Shown here in pieces: positions 18,032 to 25,638 of a stretch of 64,000 nucleotides of DNA. The notes under the pieces are model-generated. The model saw only the letters and a program-made list of their open reading frames with translations, had not been told where the DNA came from and did not search any database. Origin of the DNA: DATBJJ01 sp036556425. GTDB taxonomy: Bacteria > Acidobacteriota > Vicinamibacteria > Vicinamibacterales > 2-12-FULL-66-21. Position 1 is the stretch's first letter. Each line of letters opens with the position of its first letter. Made by a program: the position numbers and the translations under genes. Where the stretch lies: NCBI GenBank assembly GCA_036556425.1, contig DATBJJ010000044.1:1-64000 (forward strand), given 5' to 3'.

Positions 18032-19066
18032 TCACTTGAGGCGATCGGCCAGCATGCCGATGCTGATCGCGTAGCTCGTGGCGCAGTTGTACGCGAGGAT
18101 CGCTTCGTAGTTCTGATAGACGAGGAAGAAGCGCGAGCCGTCGGTGACGAGCGAGGCGGGCAACGGTCCTGTCGGAAGCGGACCACCGCCGAGCGCGCGC
18201 ACGCCCAGCTTTTTCCAGTCCTTGAGCGGCAGCGGCTTCGTCAGCGCGCGCTCCGCGCGGCAGCCGTTTTCGCGCTTCGGCACCGACGCAATCGCTTTGC
18301 GCGAGGCCTTCGGCACGATCACTTCACGACCCCACGTCGTCTGCTCCGTCCATCCATGCTCGTGGAGGTAGAACGCGATCGAGGCGAAGACGTCGGCGAG
18401 CGACGACCAGATATCGCGGCGGCCGTCGCCGTCGAAGTCCTGCGAGAACTTGAGATACGTCGAGGGCATGAACTGCGGCTGCCCGAGCGCGCCGGCCCAC
18501 GATCCGCGGAGCCGTTCGAGCTCGATGTCGCCGCGGTTGACTATCTCGAGCGCGCTGAACAGCTCGTTGCGGAACATCTGCGCGCGCCGCTGATCGTACG
18601 CGAGCGTCGCGAGCGCGGGAATCGTCGGCCGCACGCCGGCGAAGCGGCCGAAGTTCGACTCGAGTCCCCAGACCGCGGTGATCACGCGGGGCTGCACGCC
18701 GTATTTCAGGCCGACCGATGCGAGCAGCGTCTTGTGCTGCGCGTACATCTGCTGCGCGGTGCGCACGGTGGATCGCGTGAGCCGCCGCTTGAGATACGCG
18801 GTGAGGTTGAGGGAGAACTCCGCCTGCGTCCGATCGCGCTCCAGAATCTGCGCCACCGGCTCGATCGAGGTCAACGCGCTGTCGACGATCTCCTGGCGGA
18901 TGCCGCGCGCGAGCGCCTCGGTTCGCAGCTCCGCGAGCCAATCCTCGAACGACGCGGGCGCGGCCGCTTGGACGACGGGTGGTTCCTGCGCGCGCGCCGC
19001 GCTGGGCGCGATCACGAACGCCGCCGCCAGGATCAGAAGACCGCGCCGCATGATCCATTGTGACAT
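18032..19066 (-). CDS. MltB-like lytic murein transglycosylase
   Basis: A 344-residue secreted enzyme with a signal peptide ending SAARAQE. The catalytic domain shows the SLT_2/MltB pattern: VITAVWGLESNFGRFAG with the catalytic Glu, RPTIPALATLAYDQRR, LRGSWAGALGQPQFMPSTYL and FDGDGRRDIWSSLADVFASIA. It cleaves peptidoglycan glycan strands with formation of 1,6-anhydro ends. The C-terminal part (PLPLKDWKKLGVRAL to NYEAILAYN) is also family-typical. Start 19066 was chosen; MRRGLL at 19051 is an alternative and neither has a strong ribosome site. It lies 29 bases after the hybrid kinase gene on the same strand and may be read through from it. Confidence 0.9.
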   Translation of the reverse strand: MSQWIMRRGLLILAAAFVIAPSAARAQEPPVVQAAAPASFEDWLAELRTEALARGIRQEIVDSALTSIEPVAQILERDRTQAEFSLNLTAYLKRRLTRSTVRTAQQMYAQHKTLLASVGLKYGVQPRVITAVWGLESNFGRFAGVRPTIPALATLAYDQRRAQMFRNELFSALEIVNRGDIELERLRGSWAGALGQPQFMPSTYLKFSQDFDGDGRRDIWSSLADVFASIAFYLHEHGWTEQTTWGREVIVPKASRKAIASVPKRENGCRAERALTKPLPLKDWKKLGVRALGGGPLPTGPLPASLVTDGSRFFLVYQNYEAILAYNCATSYAISIGMLADRLK

Positions 19067-19095
19067 GCCTACCCGCCGTAGGCGCGCCGGAGAGA

Positions 19096-20667
19096 TCAGC
19101 CTTCGAGCACCGGACGGCCGGCAAGGGAGGCCACGACCGCGGTGAGCTCCGCGGGTTCGATCGGCTTGGCGAGATGCGTCTGATATCCGGCGAGCAGCGC
19201 CTGCGCGCGGTCGCGCGCGGTGGCATACGCCGTCAACGCGGCGGCTGGCAGCGGGGGCTCGTTGCCGGCCAGACGGCGGACTTTCCGAATCAACGAATAG
19301 CCGTCCTCGTCCGGCATCGCGATGTCGCTGAGGAGCACGTCCGGGCGGCGGCGCTGGATCTCCGCGAGCGCCTCCTCGGCGGATGCCGCGGTCACGACCT
19401 CCGCGCCGCAGCTCTCGAGAATCGCCCCGATCAACCCGCGGGCGTCGGGCTCGTTGTCGACGACGAGGACGCGGATGCCGTCGAGCGACGCGAGCTCCTG
19501 CACCGGCTGGTGCTTGACCGACTCGGGCTGATCCGCGGCGACGACAAGGGGAACCTTCACGACGAACGTCGCGCCGCGCTCGGCGCCTTCGCTGTGCGCG
19601 GAGATCGTTCCGCCGTGCAGCTCCACGAGGTGCCGCACGATCGAGAGGCCGAGACCCAGCCCTCCGTGCTTTCGCGTGCTTGCCGGATCCTGCTGGCGAA
19701 ACCGATCGAAGACGTGCGGGAGGAATTGCGGCTCGATGCCCGCCCCGGTGTCCTGCACGCTGAGCACCACCATGCCGCCCTCGCGCCCCTCGGAGACGGT
19801 GACCTGTCCGCCTTCCGGCGTGAACTTGATCGCGTTGCTCAGAAGATTCCAGATCACCTGCTGCATGCGCGAAGGGTCGCAGAAGATCGCTTCCGAGGCG
19901 CCGTCGAAATTGCGCACGAGCGAGACGCGCTTCGCGCTCGCCGCCGGCAGAGCGGACTCCACCGCGGCGTCGACGATCGATCGCACGGTGACCGGCTTCA
20001 TCTCGAGGCGCAGCTTGCCGGTGATGATCCGTGAGATGTCCAGCAGATCGTCGATGAGGCGCGCCTGCAATCGCGTGTTGCGCTCGATGATCTCGATCGC
20101 GCGGCGCGCCGTGTCCTCGTTGAGTTGTCCTCCGGCGAGGAGCTGCGACCATCCGAGGATCGCGTTCAACGGCGTCCGCAGCTCGTGCGAGAGCGTGGCG
20201 AGGAATTCATCCTTCGCGCGGTTCGCCGCCTGCGCTTCGAGCCGCGCCTGTTGCTCGCGCTCGAGGAGCAGGCGCCGCTCTTCCTCGGCGCGATGCATCG
20301 CCATCGCATAACGCAGGCTGCGCTCGAGCCGTTCCGGCGTGAGCGTGTTCTTGTTCAAGTAGTCCGCGGCGCCGGCCTTCATCAGCTCGACGGCGACTTC
20401 TTCGTCGCCTTGACCCGTCAGCGCGACGACAGGAATCCCGACGCCAATCGCTCTGAGGTCGCGCAGCAGCGCGATGCCATCGGTGCCGGGCAGGCGGTAA
20501 TCGAGCAGCGCGCAGTCGTACGTGTGCTCCTGCACCGCGTGGAGCGCGGCGAGCCGATCCGTGCGCTCGTCCACCTGCGCCTGGATGCCGGCCTGACGCA
20601 GCAATCGCGTCACCGCCAGCCGATCGACCGCGTCATCGTCGACGAGGAGCAGTCGCAGGTCAGCCAT
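19096..20667 (-). CDS. Hybrid histidine kinase: REC-HisKA-HATPase-REC
   Basis: A 523-residue soluble protein. Domain order: a receiver (LLLVDDDAVDRLAV; LLDYRLPGTDG, phosphoacceptor D56), a dimerisation/phosphoacceptor helix (FLATLSHELRTPLNAILGW), an HATPase (VIWNLLSNAIKFTP; GGLGLGLSIVRHLVELHGG) and a second receiver (VLVVDNEPDAR; LLSDIAMPDEDGYSL). With no TM or sensory domain, its input must come through the first receiver. It starts six bases after the stop of the upstream response regulator and probably forms a phosphorelay with it and the PAS kinase. The cluster has no DNA-binding output. Confidence 0.92.
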   Translation of the reverse strand: MADLRLLLVDDDAVDRLAVTRLLRQAGIQAQVDERTDRLAALHAVQEHTYDCALLDYRLPGTDGIALLRDLRAIGVGIPVVALTGQGDEEVAVELMKAGAADYLNKNTLTPERLERSLRYAMAMHRAEEERRLLLEREQQARLEAQAANRAKDEFLATLSHELRTPLNAILGWSQLLAGGQLNEDTARRAIEIIERNTRLQARLIDDLLDISRIITGKLRLEMKPVTVRSIVDAAVESALPAASAKRVSLVRNFDGASEAIFCDPSRMQQVIWNLLSNAIKFTPEGGQVTVSEGREGGMVVLSVQDTGAGIEPQFLPHVFDRFRQQDPASTRKHGGLGLGLSIVRHLVELHGGTISAHSEGAERGATFVVKVPLVVAADQPESVKHQPVQELASLDGIRVLVVDNEPDARGLIGAILESCGAEVVTAASAEEALAEIQRRRPDVLLSDIAMPDEDGYSLIRKVRRLAGNEPPLPAAALTAYATARDRAQALLAGYQTHLAKPIEPAELTAVVASLAGRPVLEG

Positions 20668-20673
20668 GAACGG

Positions 20674-21090
20674 TCATGGAAGTTCGACGAGCGTCCAGTA
20701 CCTGTTGATGGTGGCCATCGCGTCGACGAACTTCGCGAACGTGACCGGCTTGAGGAGGTACCCGGCGACGTTGAGGTTGTACGCGTCGACCTTGTCGCGC
20801 TCGTCGTTCGACGTCGTGAGCACGATGATCGGAGTCGCCTGCAGGGCCGGATCCGAACGAACCTCGCGCAGGAACTCGAGGCCGCTCATCTTGGGCATGT
20901 TGAGATCGAGCAGGACGATGCGCCGATCGTCGGGGACGACGCCGGCGCGGAGCATGTCGAGCGCCTCGAGGCCGTTGGCGGCGACGTGAAGCGGGTTCGC
21001 AATTCGGTTCTTCTCGAACGCGCGTTTCACGTTCATCACGTCGACCTGGTCGTCCTCGACGATCAGGATGTTGAGCGGCTTGTCAGGCAA
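20674..21090 (-). CDS. Single-domain response regulator (Rcp1-like)
   Basis: A 138-residue stand-alone receiver: NILIVEDDQVDVMNV, IVLLDLNMPKMSGLEFL (D62), IIVLTTSNDERDK and GYLLKPVTFAKFV. It belongs to the group usually paired with phytochrome-type or bacteriophytochrome-like kinases. I favour a TTG start at 21090 because GGAGG stands four bases before it and homologues begin at this point; an alternative GTG at 21114 overlaps the upstream kinase stop (GTGA). It sits between the PAS kinase and the hybrid kinase in one operon and is likely the phosphotransfer link between them. Confidence 0.88.
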   Translation of the reverse strand: MPDKPLNILIVEDDQVDVMNVKRAFEKNRIANPLHVAANGLEALDMLRAGVVPDDRRIVLLDLNMPKMSGLEFLREVRSDPALQATPIIVLTTSNDERDKVDAYNLNVAGYLLKPVTFAKFVDAMATINRYWTLVELP

Positions 21091-21110
21091 GAGGCCTCCG
21101 CGTCGATCCG

Positions 21111-22250
21111 TCACTTCCGCCACAGGAACCGGAAGGTCGCGCCGGTCCCCGGTGCGGACTCGACCCACGCGCGCCCGCGCTGGCTCTCGACGATCTTCTT
21201 CACGAGCGCGAGGCCGATCCCGGCGCCCTCGACCCGATCACGCGATTCGAGCGTCTGGAAGATGCCCCAGATGCGATCGTGGTATTCCGGCGCGATCCCC
21301 GGGCCGTTGTCCGCGACCGAGAACTCGTAGAACGGCCCGACGCGCTTCGACGTGATGTCGATGCGTGCGTCCTGTCGATCGGCGTGCTTGATGGCGTTGC
21401 CGATCAGGTTCATGAACACTTGCTGCAGCAAGGGCCGCTCGGTCTGCAGCGTCGGCATGTCGGATTCGATCGCGATCGTCACGTTCGGCGGCGGCGAGAG
21501 GAGATCGACGACTTCCCCCAGCAGCTTCGCGACGTCGACCGACACGGGCTCCTGGTGTGCGCGCCCGGCGCGCGAGTACTGGAGCAATCCTTCGATGAGC
21601 GCCTCCATGCGATGCATGCGCAGGCGCATCAGCTCGAGCATCTCGCGCGTCTCGCTCCGGAGCTGATCCGTCGCCGAGAGGTCCTCTTCGATCCACTGCG
21701 CGAGGTTGGCGATGCCGCGCAGCGGCGCGCGCAGATCGTGCGACGCGGCGTACGCGAACGAGTCCAGCTCCCGGTTCGTGCGCTCGAGCGCCAACGCGAG
21801 GTCCGCGAGCTCCTGACGCGTGCGAACCTGTTCGGTGACGTCGACGGCGTGAGTCATCAGCCCGTAGATGGCGCCGCGCGAATCCTTGAGCGGCTGCACC
21901 GTCAGGTCGAGGAGACGTCTCTCTCTCGGCGCGGCTTCCTTGAGCACCGTCTCGGCGATCTCTTTCGCGCTGTGCGGCTCGCCCGTCGCGAACGCGCGAT
22001 CGAGGAGCGCGATGCGCTCTTCCGTCGCATCCGGAAACGCCGATCGCATCGTTTTTCCGATCACGTCCCCGCCGCCGATCGAGTGGAGGAACAGCTGGTT
22101 GACGGCCTCGATCACGTGATGCGGCCCGCGCGTCACGCAGATCAGCGCCGGTGCCTGCATCAAGGCATCGCTGAGCTGGGCACGGCTGAGCGTCCCGCGC
22201 GACCTGCGCTCGACCTTCGTGCCTACCATCCCTGTCGGCAGACTGGTCAC
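21111..22250 (-). CDS. PAS-domain sensor histidine kinase
   Basis: A 379-residue soluble kinase. An N-terminal PAS domain (LSDALMQAPALICVTRGP to GLMTHAVDVTEQV) is followed by a phosphoacceptor helix of the phytochrome-associated type (SFAYAASHDLRAPLRGIANL) and an HATPase (VFMNLIGNAIKHAD; FSVADNGPGIAPEYHDRIW; GIGLALVKKIVES). The ligand is unknown. The start is uncertain: GTG 22250 has AGGGA eight bases upstream, and ATG 22229 is also possible. It is the first gene of a three-gene minus-strand signalling operon with the response regulator and the hybrid kinase. Confidence 0.88.
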   Translation of the reverse strand: MTSLPTGMVGTKVERRSRGTLSRAQLSDALMQAPALICVTRGPHHVIEAVNQLFLHSIGGGDVIGKTMRSAFPDATEERIALLDRAFATGEPHSAKEIAETVLKEAAPRERRLLDLTVQPLKDSRGAIYGLMTHAVDVTEQVRTRQELADLALALERTNRELDSFAYAASHDLRAPLRGIANLAQWIEEDLSATDQLRSETREMLELMRLRMHRMEALIEGLLQYSRAGRAHQEPVSVDVAKLLGEVVDLLSPPPNVTIAIESDMPTLQTERPLLQQVFMNLIGNAIKHADRQDARIDITSKRVGPFYEFSVADNGPGIAPEYHDRIWGIFQTLESRDRVEGAGIGLALVKKIVESQRGRAWVESAPGTGATFRFLWRK

Positions 22251-22341
22251 CCGTCTATCCCTGGTTGATCGCCTGTGATACACCGCCACGCCCCGTGGAC
22301 CGGGGAGTACTCAGACAGCAAGCGAAGTACCAGGCTATGGT

Positions 22342-23844
22342 TCAGATTGCGTCGTTCTCGAGGCCGGCGCCGCCGGTCGTGGCGGGTTCGATGAGGGTGA
22401 GGGACGCGACCATCACGATCGCGAGGCTGATTTGAATCGCGGCGACGATCGGGTTCGTCTCGTTGACGGTAATCGCCGACCCGAGCATCGTGAGCGCGAG
22501 CACGAATTCCGCCGGCGCGATCCATCGGAACAGCTTCGACCGATGCCGGGGCAGTATCGCCGGGTGCACGCGCGCGGTGAAGAGCAGATTCAAGCGAAGC
22601 GTGACGGCCGCCGTGGCGAGGGCGAGCACGGCGAAGAAGATCCACGTGCCGTAGGGGCGGCCGATCCCTCCCCGGACGAGCGCGGCGAGGATTGGCGTCG
22701 AGATGTCGACCGCCGTCATCGTGGCCTGATGGAACTGCCACCACCACAGGCCGCCGCCGGCCGGGACGGCGGCCTCCGCGACGACTCGCTGCGCGCCGGA
22801 TGGCGAGAGCCGCCGCAGATCCTCGAGCAGCGCTTCGGCCGACCCATACCGATCCGCCGGCGCTGCGCGGAGACATCGTCGAACAATCGCGTCGAGGCCC
22901 GCGACGCTGAGCTGACGCGTCAGCGACGCGGGACGGCCTTCCATCATGCGCGCGAGCATCACGGCGGGGTTGGGTCCGAACGGATGCTCGCCGGTCGCGA
23001 GCTCCCACGCGAGCACGCCGAACGCAAAGAGATCCGTTCGCGCGTCGACGTCGCCGCCGCTCATCTGCTCGGGCGCCATGTAGCCGGGCGTCCCGGGCGC
23101 GGTGCCGGGCTCGGTCAACCGCGTGACCGTCGGCACTTGCGGATCGTTCATGCGCGCGAGGCCGAAGTCGAGGATCTTGATGTGCCCGTCGGTCCGGCGG
23201 ATGACGTTCTCCGGCTTGAGGTCGCGATGGATGATGCCGTGGTTGTGCGCGGCCGCGAGGCCCGACGCGATGTCGACGAGGGTGGGAAGCAGGCGATCCG
23301 GAGGCGTTGGCCCTCGGCCGAGCTCGTCCCGAAGCGTTTCCCCTTCGACGAACTCCGACGCGATGAAGAGCTCGCCGTCGATCTCTTCGAGCGCGTAGAT
23401 CGTCGCGATCGATTCGTGCGCGAACGCCGCGGCCGCGCGCGCTTCGCGCGCGAGGCGATCGCGGTACCGTCGATCGCTGATGTATTCCGGCGGCAGCGCT
23501 TTCAGCGCGACGGTGCGCCCGAGCCGCTCGTCCCGTGCCGCATAGACGACGCCCATGCCGCCGCGTCCGACTTCCTCGAGGATCGTGTACGAACCGATCT
23601 GCTTTCCGACGAGCGATCCGTCAGGCGTGTCCGATCCGAGAATCAAATCGCTCGCGACGGCCCAGGCGGGCTTCTCGAGAAACCCTTCGGTGTTCTTGTG
23701 GCGCGCGATGAGCGATCGCACCTCGTCACAGAGCGCTGGATCGGTTTCGGCGGTGCGGCGCAGGAGCGCTTCGCGCGCGTCTCCCTCGAGATCGAGAGCG
23801 GCATGAAAGAGCGCGTTGACTTCGCGCCACCGATCGGCATTCAC
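22342..23844 (-). CDS. Membrane Ser/Thr protein kinase (ECF-linked)
   Basis: A 500-residue protein. The N-terminal helical segment (DRWREVNALFHAALDLEG to VRSLIARH) is typical of kinases paired with ECF sigma factors. The kinase domain (about 86-345) has VGRGGMGVVYAARDE, VALKAL (K115), IIHRDLKPENV, ILDFGLAR and GTPGYMAPEQMSGG, so it looks active. About four TM helices follow, with no evident extracellular sensor. The GTG start overlaps the sigma-factor stop by four bases (GTGA), implying translational coupling. Kinase and sigma factor likely act together, the kinase tuning sigma activity. Confidence 0.92.
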   Translation of the reverse strand: MNADRWREVNALFHAALDLEGDAREALLRRTAETDPALCDEVRSLIARHKNTEGFLEKPAWAVASDLILGSDTPDGSLVGKQIGSYTILEEVGRGGMGVVYAARDERLGRTVALKALPPEYISDRRYRDRLAREARAAAAFAHESIATIYALEEIDGELFIASEFVEGETLRDELGRGPTPPDRLLPTLVDIASGLAAAHNHGIIHRDLKPENVIRRTDGHIKILDFGLARMNDPQVPTVTRLTEPGTAPGTPGYMAPEQMSGGDVDARTDLFAFGVLAWELATGEHPFGPNPAVMLARMMEGRPASLTRQLSVAGLDAIVRRCLRAAPADRYGSAEALLEDLRRLSPSGAQRVVAEAAVPAGGGLWWWQFHQATMTAVDISTPILAALVRGGIGRPYGTWIFFAVLALATAAVTLRLNLLFTARVHPAILPRHRSKLFRWIAPAEFVLALTMLGSAITVNETNPIVAAIQISLAIVMVASLTLIEPATTGGAGLENDAI

Positions 23845-24371
23845 GCCGGCGAGTTCCCCTCCAGCTCGCGGGCGAGCCACGCGCGGGCGATCGCCCAGTG
23901 ACGCTTGACGGTGGCGGGTGAGATCGACATCTCTTCCGCGGTTTCCTCGACGGTCAGACCGCCGAAGAACCGCAGCTCGACGAGCCGCGCCTGTTCGGGA
24001 TCGAGCGCCGCGAGCTTCTCGAGCGCGCGATCGATGGCGAGGATGTCGAACGATTGCTCGCCGCCGGCGACGAGCGCTTCGTCGAACGTCACGCGCGGCT
24101 GCGCGCCTCCGCGCTTCAGCGCGCCTCGAGCCCGCGCCCGCTCGATCAGAATCTGCCGCATCGAGTGCGCCGCGATCGCGCAGAAGTGCGCCCGGTTCTG
24201 CCAGCGATCCGGACGATCCTTCATCAAGCGGAGATACGCCTCGTGCACGAGGCCGGTAGGCTGCAGCGTCTGGCCCGGACGCTCGCGGCGAAGGTAGTTG
24301 GCCGCGAGCCGCCGGAGCTCCTGATACACGAGCGGCAGCAGCGAATCCAGCGACTGCCGCTCGTCACTCAT
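23841..24371 (-). CDS. ECF-type RNA polymerase sigma factor
   Basis: A 176-residue sigma-70 family member. Region 2 (LLPLVYQELRRLAANYLRRE; PTGLVHEAYLRLMKD; FCAIAAHSMRQILIERARAR) and region 4 (LEKLAALDPEQARLVELRFF; LTVEETAEEMSISPATVKRHW) are clear. No anti-sigma gene is adjacent; the coupled membrane kinase downstream takes its place, an arrangement often seen in Acidobacteriota and Planctomycetes. The ATG shares its A with the TGA of the upstream cyclophilin gene (TGATG). Confidence 0.93.
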   Translation of the reverse strand: MSDERQSLDSLLPLVYQELRRLAANYLRRERPGQTLQPTGLVHEAYLRLMKDRPDRWQNRAHFCAIAAHSMRQILIERARARGALKRGGAQPRVTFDEALVAGGEQSFDILAIDRALEKLAALDPEQARLVELRFFGGLTVEETAEEMSISPATVKRHWAIARAWLARELEGNSPA

Positions 24372-24892
24372 CAGGCCACTCGCTCGATGGTCACCTTGTT
24401 CATCACGACCGGCGTGACCGGTCGATCCTGACGGCCCGTCTTGACCGAGCCGATGCGCTTGACGACGTCGAGGCCCGACACCACCTCGCCGAAGACGGAA
24501 TGGCGATTGTCGAGATGCGGCGTCGGCGCGAGCGTGATGAAGAACTGGCTGCCGTTCGTCCCAGGTCCGGCGTTCGCCATCGAGAGAATGCCGGCGCGAT
24601 CGTGGCGGCGCGAGGGATGGAACTCGTCCGCGAACGTGTAGCCGGGACCGCCGGTGCCCTGACCGAGCGGATCGCCGCCCTGGATCATGAAGCCGTCGAT
24701 CACGCGATGGAAGATGATGCCGTCGTAGTACGGCGTGTTCTTCTTCTGACCCGTCGCGGGATCGCGCCATTCCTTCGTCCCCTCGGCGAGGCCGACGAAG
24801 TTGGCGACGGTGTTTGGAGCTTCTTTGTCGAAGAGCCGGATGACGAACGAGCCCTCCGTCGTGTCGAACTTGGCGTAGATTCCCTTGTCCAT
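24371..24892 (-). CDS. Cyclophilin-type peptidyl-prolyl isomerase
   Basis: A 173-residue cytoplasmic cyclophilin with no signal peptide. Catalytic motifs are visible: FHRVIDGFMIQGGDP with the active-site Arg, MANAGPGTNGSQFFITL and LDNRHSVFGEVVSG. It catalyses cis-trans isomerisation of prolyl bonds. The ATG at 24892 is preceded by AAGGAG and, further up, by a perfect TATAAT. Its TGA overlaps the start of the ECF sigma gene, so all three genes (isomerase, sigma, kinase) form one operon led by this promoter. Confidence 0.94.
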   Translation of the reverse strand: MDKGIYAKFDTTEGSFVIRLFDKEAPNTVANFVGLAEGTKEWRDPATGQKKNTPYYDGIIFHRVIDGFMIQGGDPLGQGTGGPGYTFADEFHPSRRHDRAGILSMANAGPGTNGSQFFITLAPTPHLDNRHSVFGEVVSGLDVVKRIGSVKTGRQDRPVTPVVMNKVTIERVA

Positions 24893-24913
24893 AGACTCCT
24901 TGCGGCGTCCAGA

Positions 24914-24919
24914 ATTATA
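24914..24919 (-). promoter_or_regulatory. -10 element of cyclophilin/sigma/kinase operon
   Basis: TATAAT on the minus strand, 21 bases before the ATG, giving a short leader that contains AAGGAG. No good -35 is visible at 16-18 bases, so an activator may be needed. Confidence 0.5.
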
Positions 24920-25055
24920 GCCAACAAAACTCGCGGGCCTGACGTCTAAGCTTCCGGGCCTGATGGTGCGAGGCTGCGATCGGCAGCCGCGGTGAGCATA
25001 GGCTGCGTGAGCAGCCGTGGTGATCGACATCGGGCGGGCGGGGCCGGTAGGCGCA

Positions 25056-25080
25056 CGAGATATCCCTTCTCCCTATCTCG
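25056..25080. repeat. Short inverted repeat in the divergent gap
   Basis: CGAGATA and TATCTCG form a 7-bp stem around an 11-base pyrimidine-rich loop. It is not followed by a T-run and its role is unclear; a regulator site is possible. Confidence 0.4.
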
Positions 25081-25157
25081 GCGACGGCTGGTTTTCGCCC
25101 GCCTCTTCGCCTTTGTTCACCGCTCTCGTGACGTCGGGCCTTTTTTAGGAACTCATG

Positions 25158-25200
25158 TACGAAGATCTTCGTTGACACAATACGAAGCGTTTCGTAGACT
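25158..25200 (+). promoter_or_regulatory. BlaI-type operators and promoter
   Basis: A consensus TTGACA (25172-25177), an exact 17-base spacer and TAGACT (25195-25200). Two 16-bp palindromes of the form TACGAA-N4-TTCGTA overlap it: 25158-25173 (one outer mismatch) touching the -35, and 25181-25196 between -35 and -10. Their centres are 23 bp apart. This is the layout of an autorepressed BlaI/MecI operon and should control both blaI and the M56 gene. Confidence 0.75.
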
Positions 25201-25233
25201 GACGGCTGACGGCTTTTGCTTCGAACCTCGACC

Positions 25234-25638
25234 ATGCCAACACCGCGACCGACCGACGCCGAGCTGACGATTCTTCGCGTGCTCTGGGAGCGCGGCCCGA
25301 GCACCGTCCGCCAGGTGCACGACGTGTTGTTGCGCGAGCGGCCGACCGCCTACACGACGGCGCTGAAGCTCCTGCAGATCATGACGGAGAAGGGACTCGT
25401 GCGGCGCGACGAACGCGATCGCACGCACGTCTACCATCCGCGCCTCACCGAACAGCAAACGCAGCAGCAGCTCATTCGCGATCTGCTCGACCGCGCCTTC
25501 GGCGGCTCGTCGTCGAAGCTCGTCATGCAGGCGCTGGCCGCCGACCGCGCGTCGGCGGAGGAGCTGAGAGAGATTCGCAAACTACTGGATGCCCGCAAGG
25601 GACCGGGCCGCCGGGAGGAAGACGATGAACGCGATTGA
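25234..25638 (+). CDS. BlaI/MecI-family transcriptional repressor
   Basis: A 134-residue winged-helix repressor: PTDAELTILRVLWERGPSTV, VHDVLLRERPTAYTTALKLL and MTEKGLVRRDERDRTHVYHP, followed by a dimerisation helix region and a charged tail. Family members repress their own operon and are inactivated through proteolysis triggered by an M56 membrane peptidase. The M56 gene starts inside its last codons (14-base overlap). The two palindromes over its own promoter are the obvious binding sites. Start ATG 25234 chosen; a TTG at 25216 is possible. No beta-lactamase gene is adjacent, so the stimulus may be something else. Confidence 0.92.
   Translation: MPTPRPTDAELTILRVLWERGPSTVRQVHDVLLRERPTAYTTALKLLQIMTEKGLVRRDERDRTHVYHPRLTEQQTQQQLIRDLLDRAFGGSSSKLVMQALAADRASAEELREIRKLLDARKGPGRREEDDERD

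Larger units (their letters stand above)
24893..25233. other. 341-base divergent regulatory gap
   Basis: This gap separates the cyclophilin gene (minus) from the BlaI gene (plus). It holds the cyclophilin -10, a CGAGATA/TATCTCG hairpin at 25056-25080 and the BlaI promoter with two operators at 25158-25200. Between about 24930 and 25150 I see no credible ORF; the small frames there have no ribosome sites. Confidence 0.6.

Noticed and set aside
24930..25150. Small ORFs in the gap before blaI
   Set aside because: No ribosome sites, no family resemblance and no coding bias.
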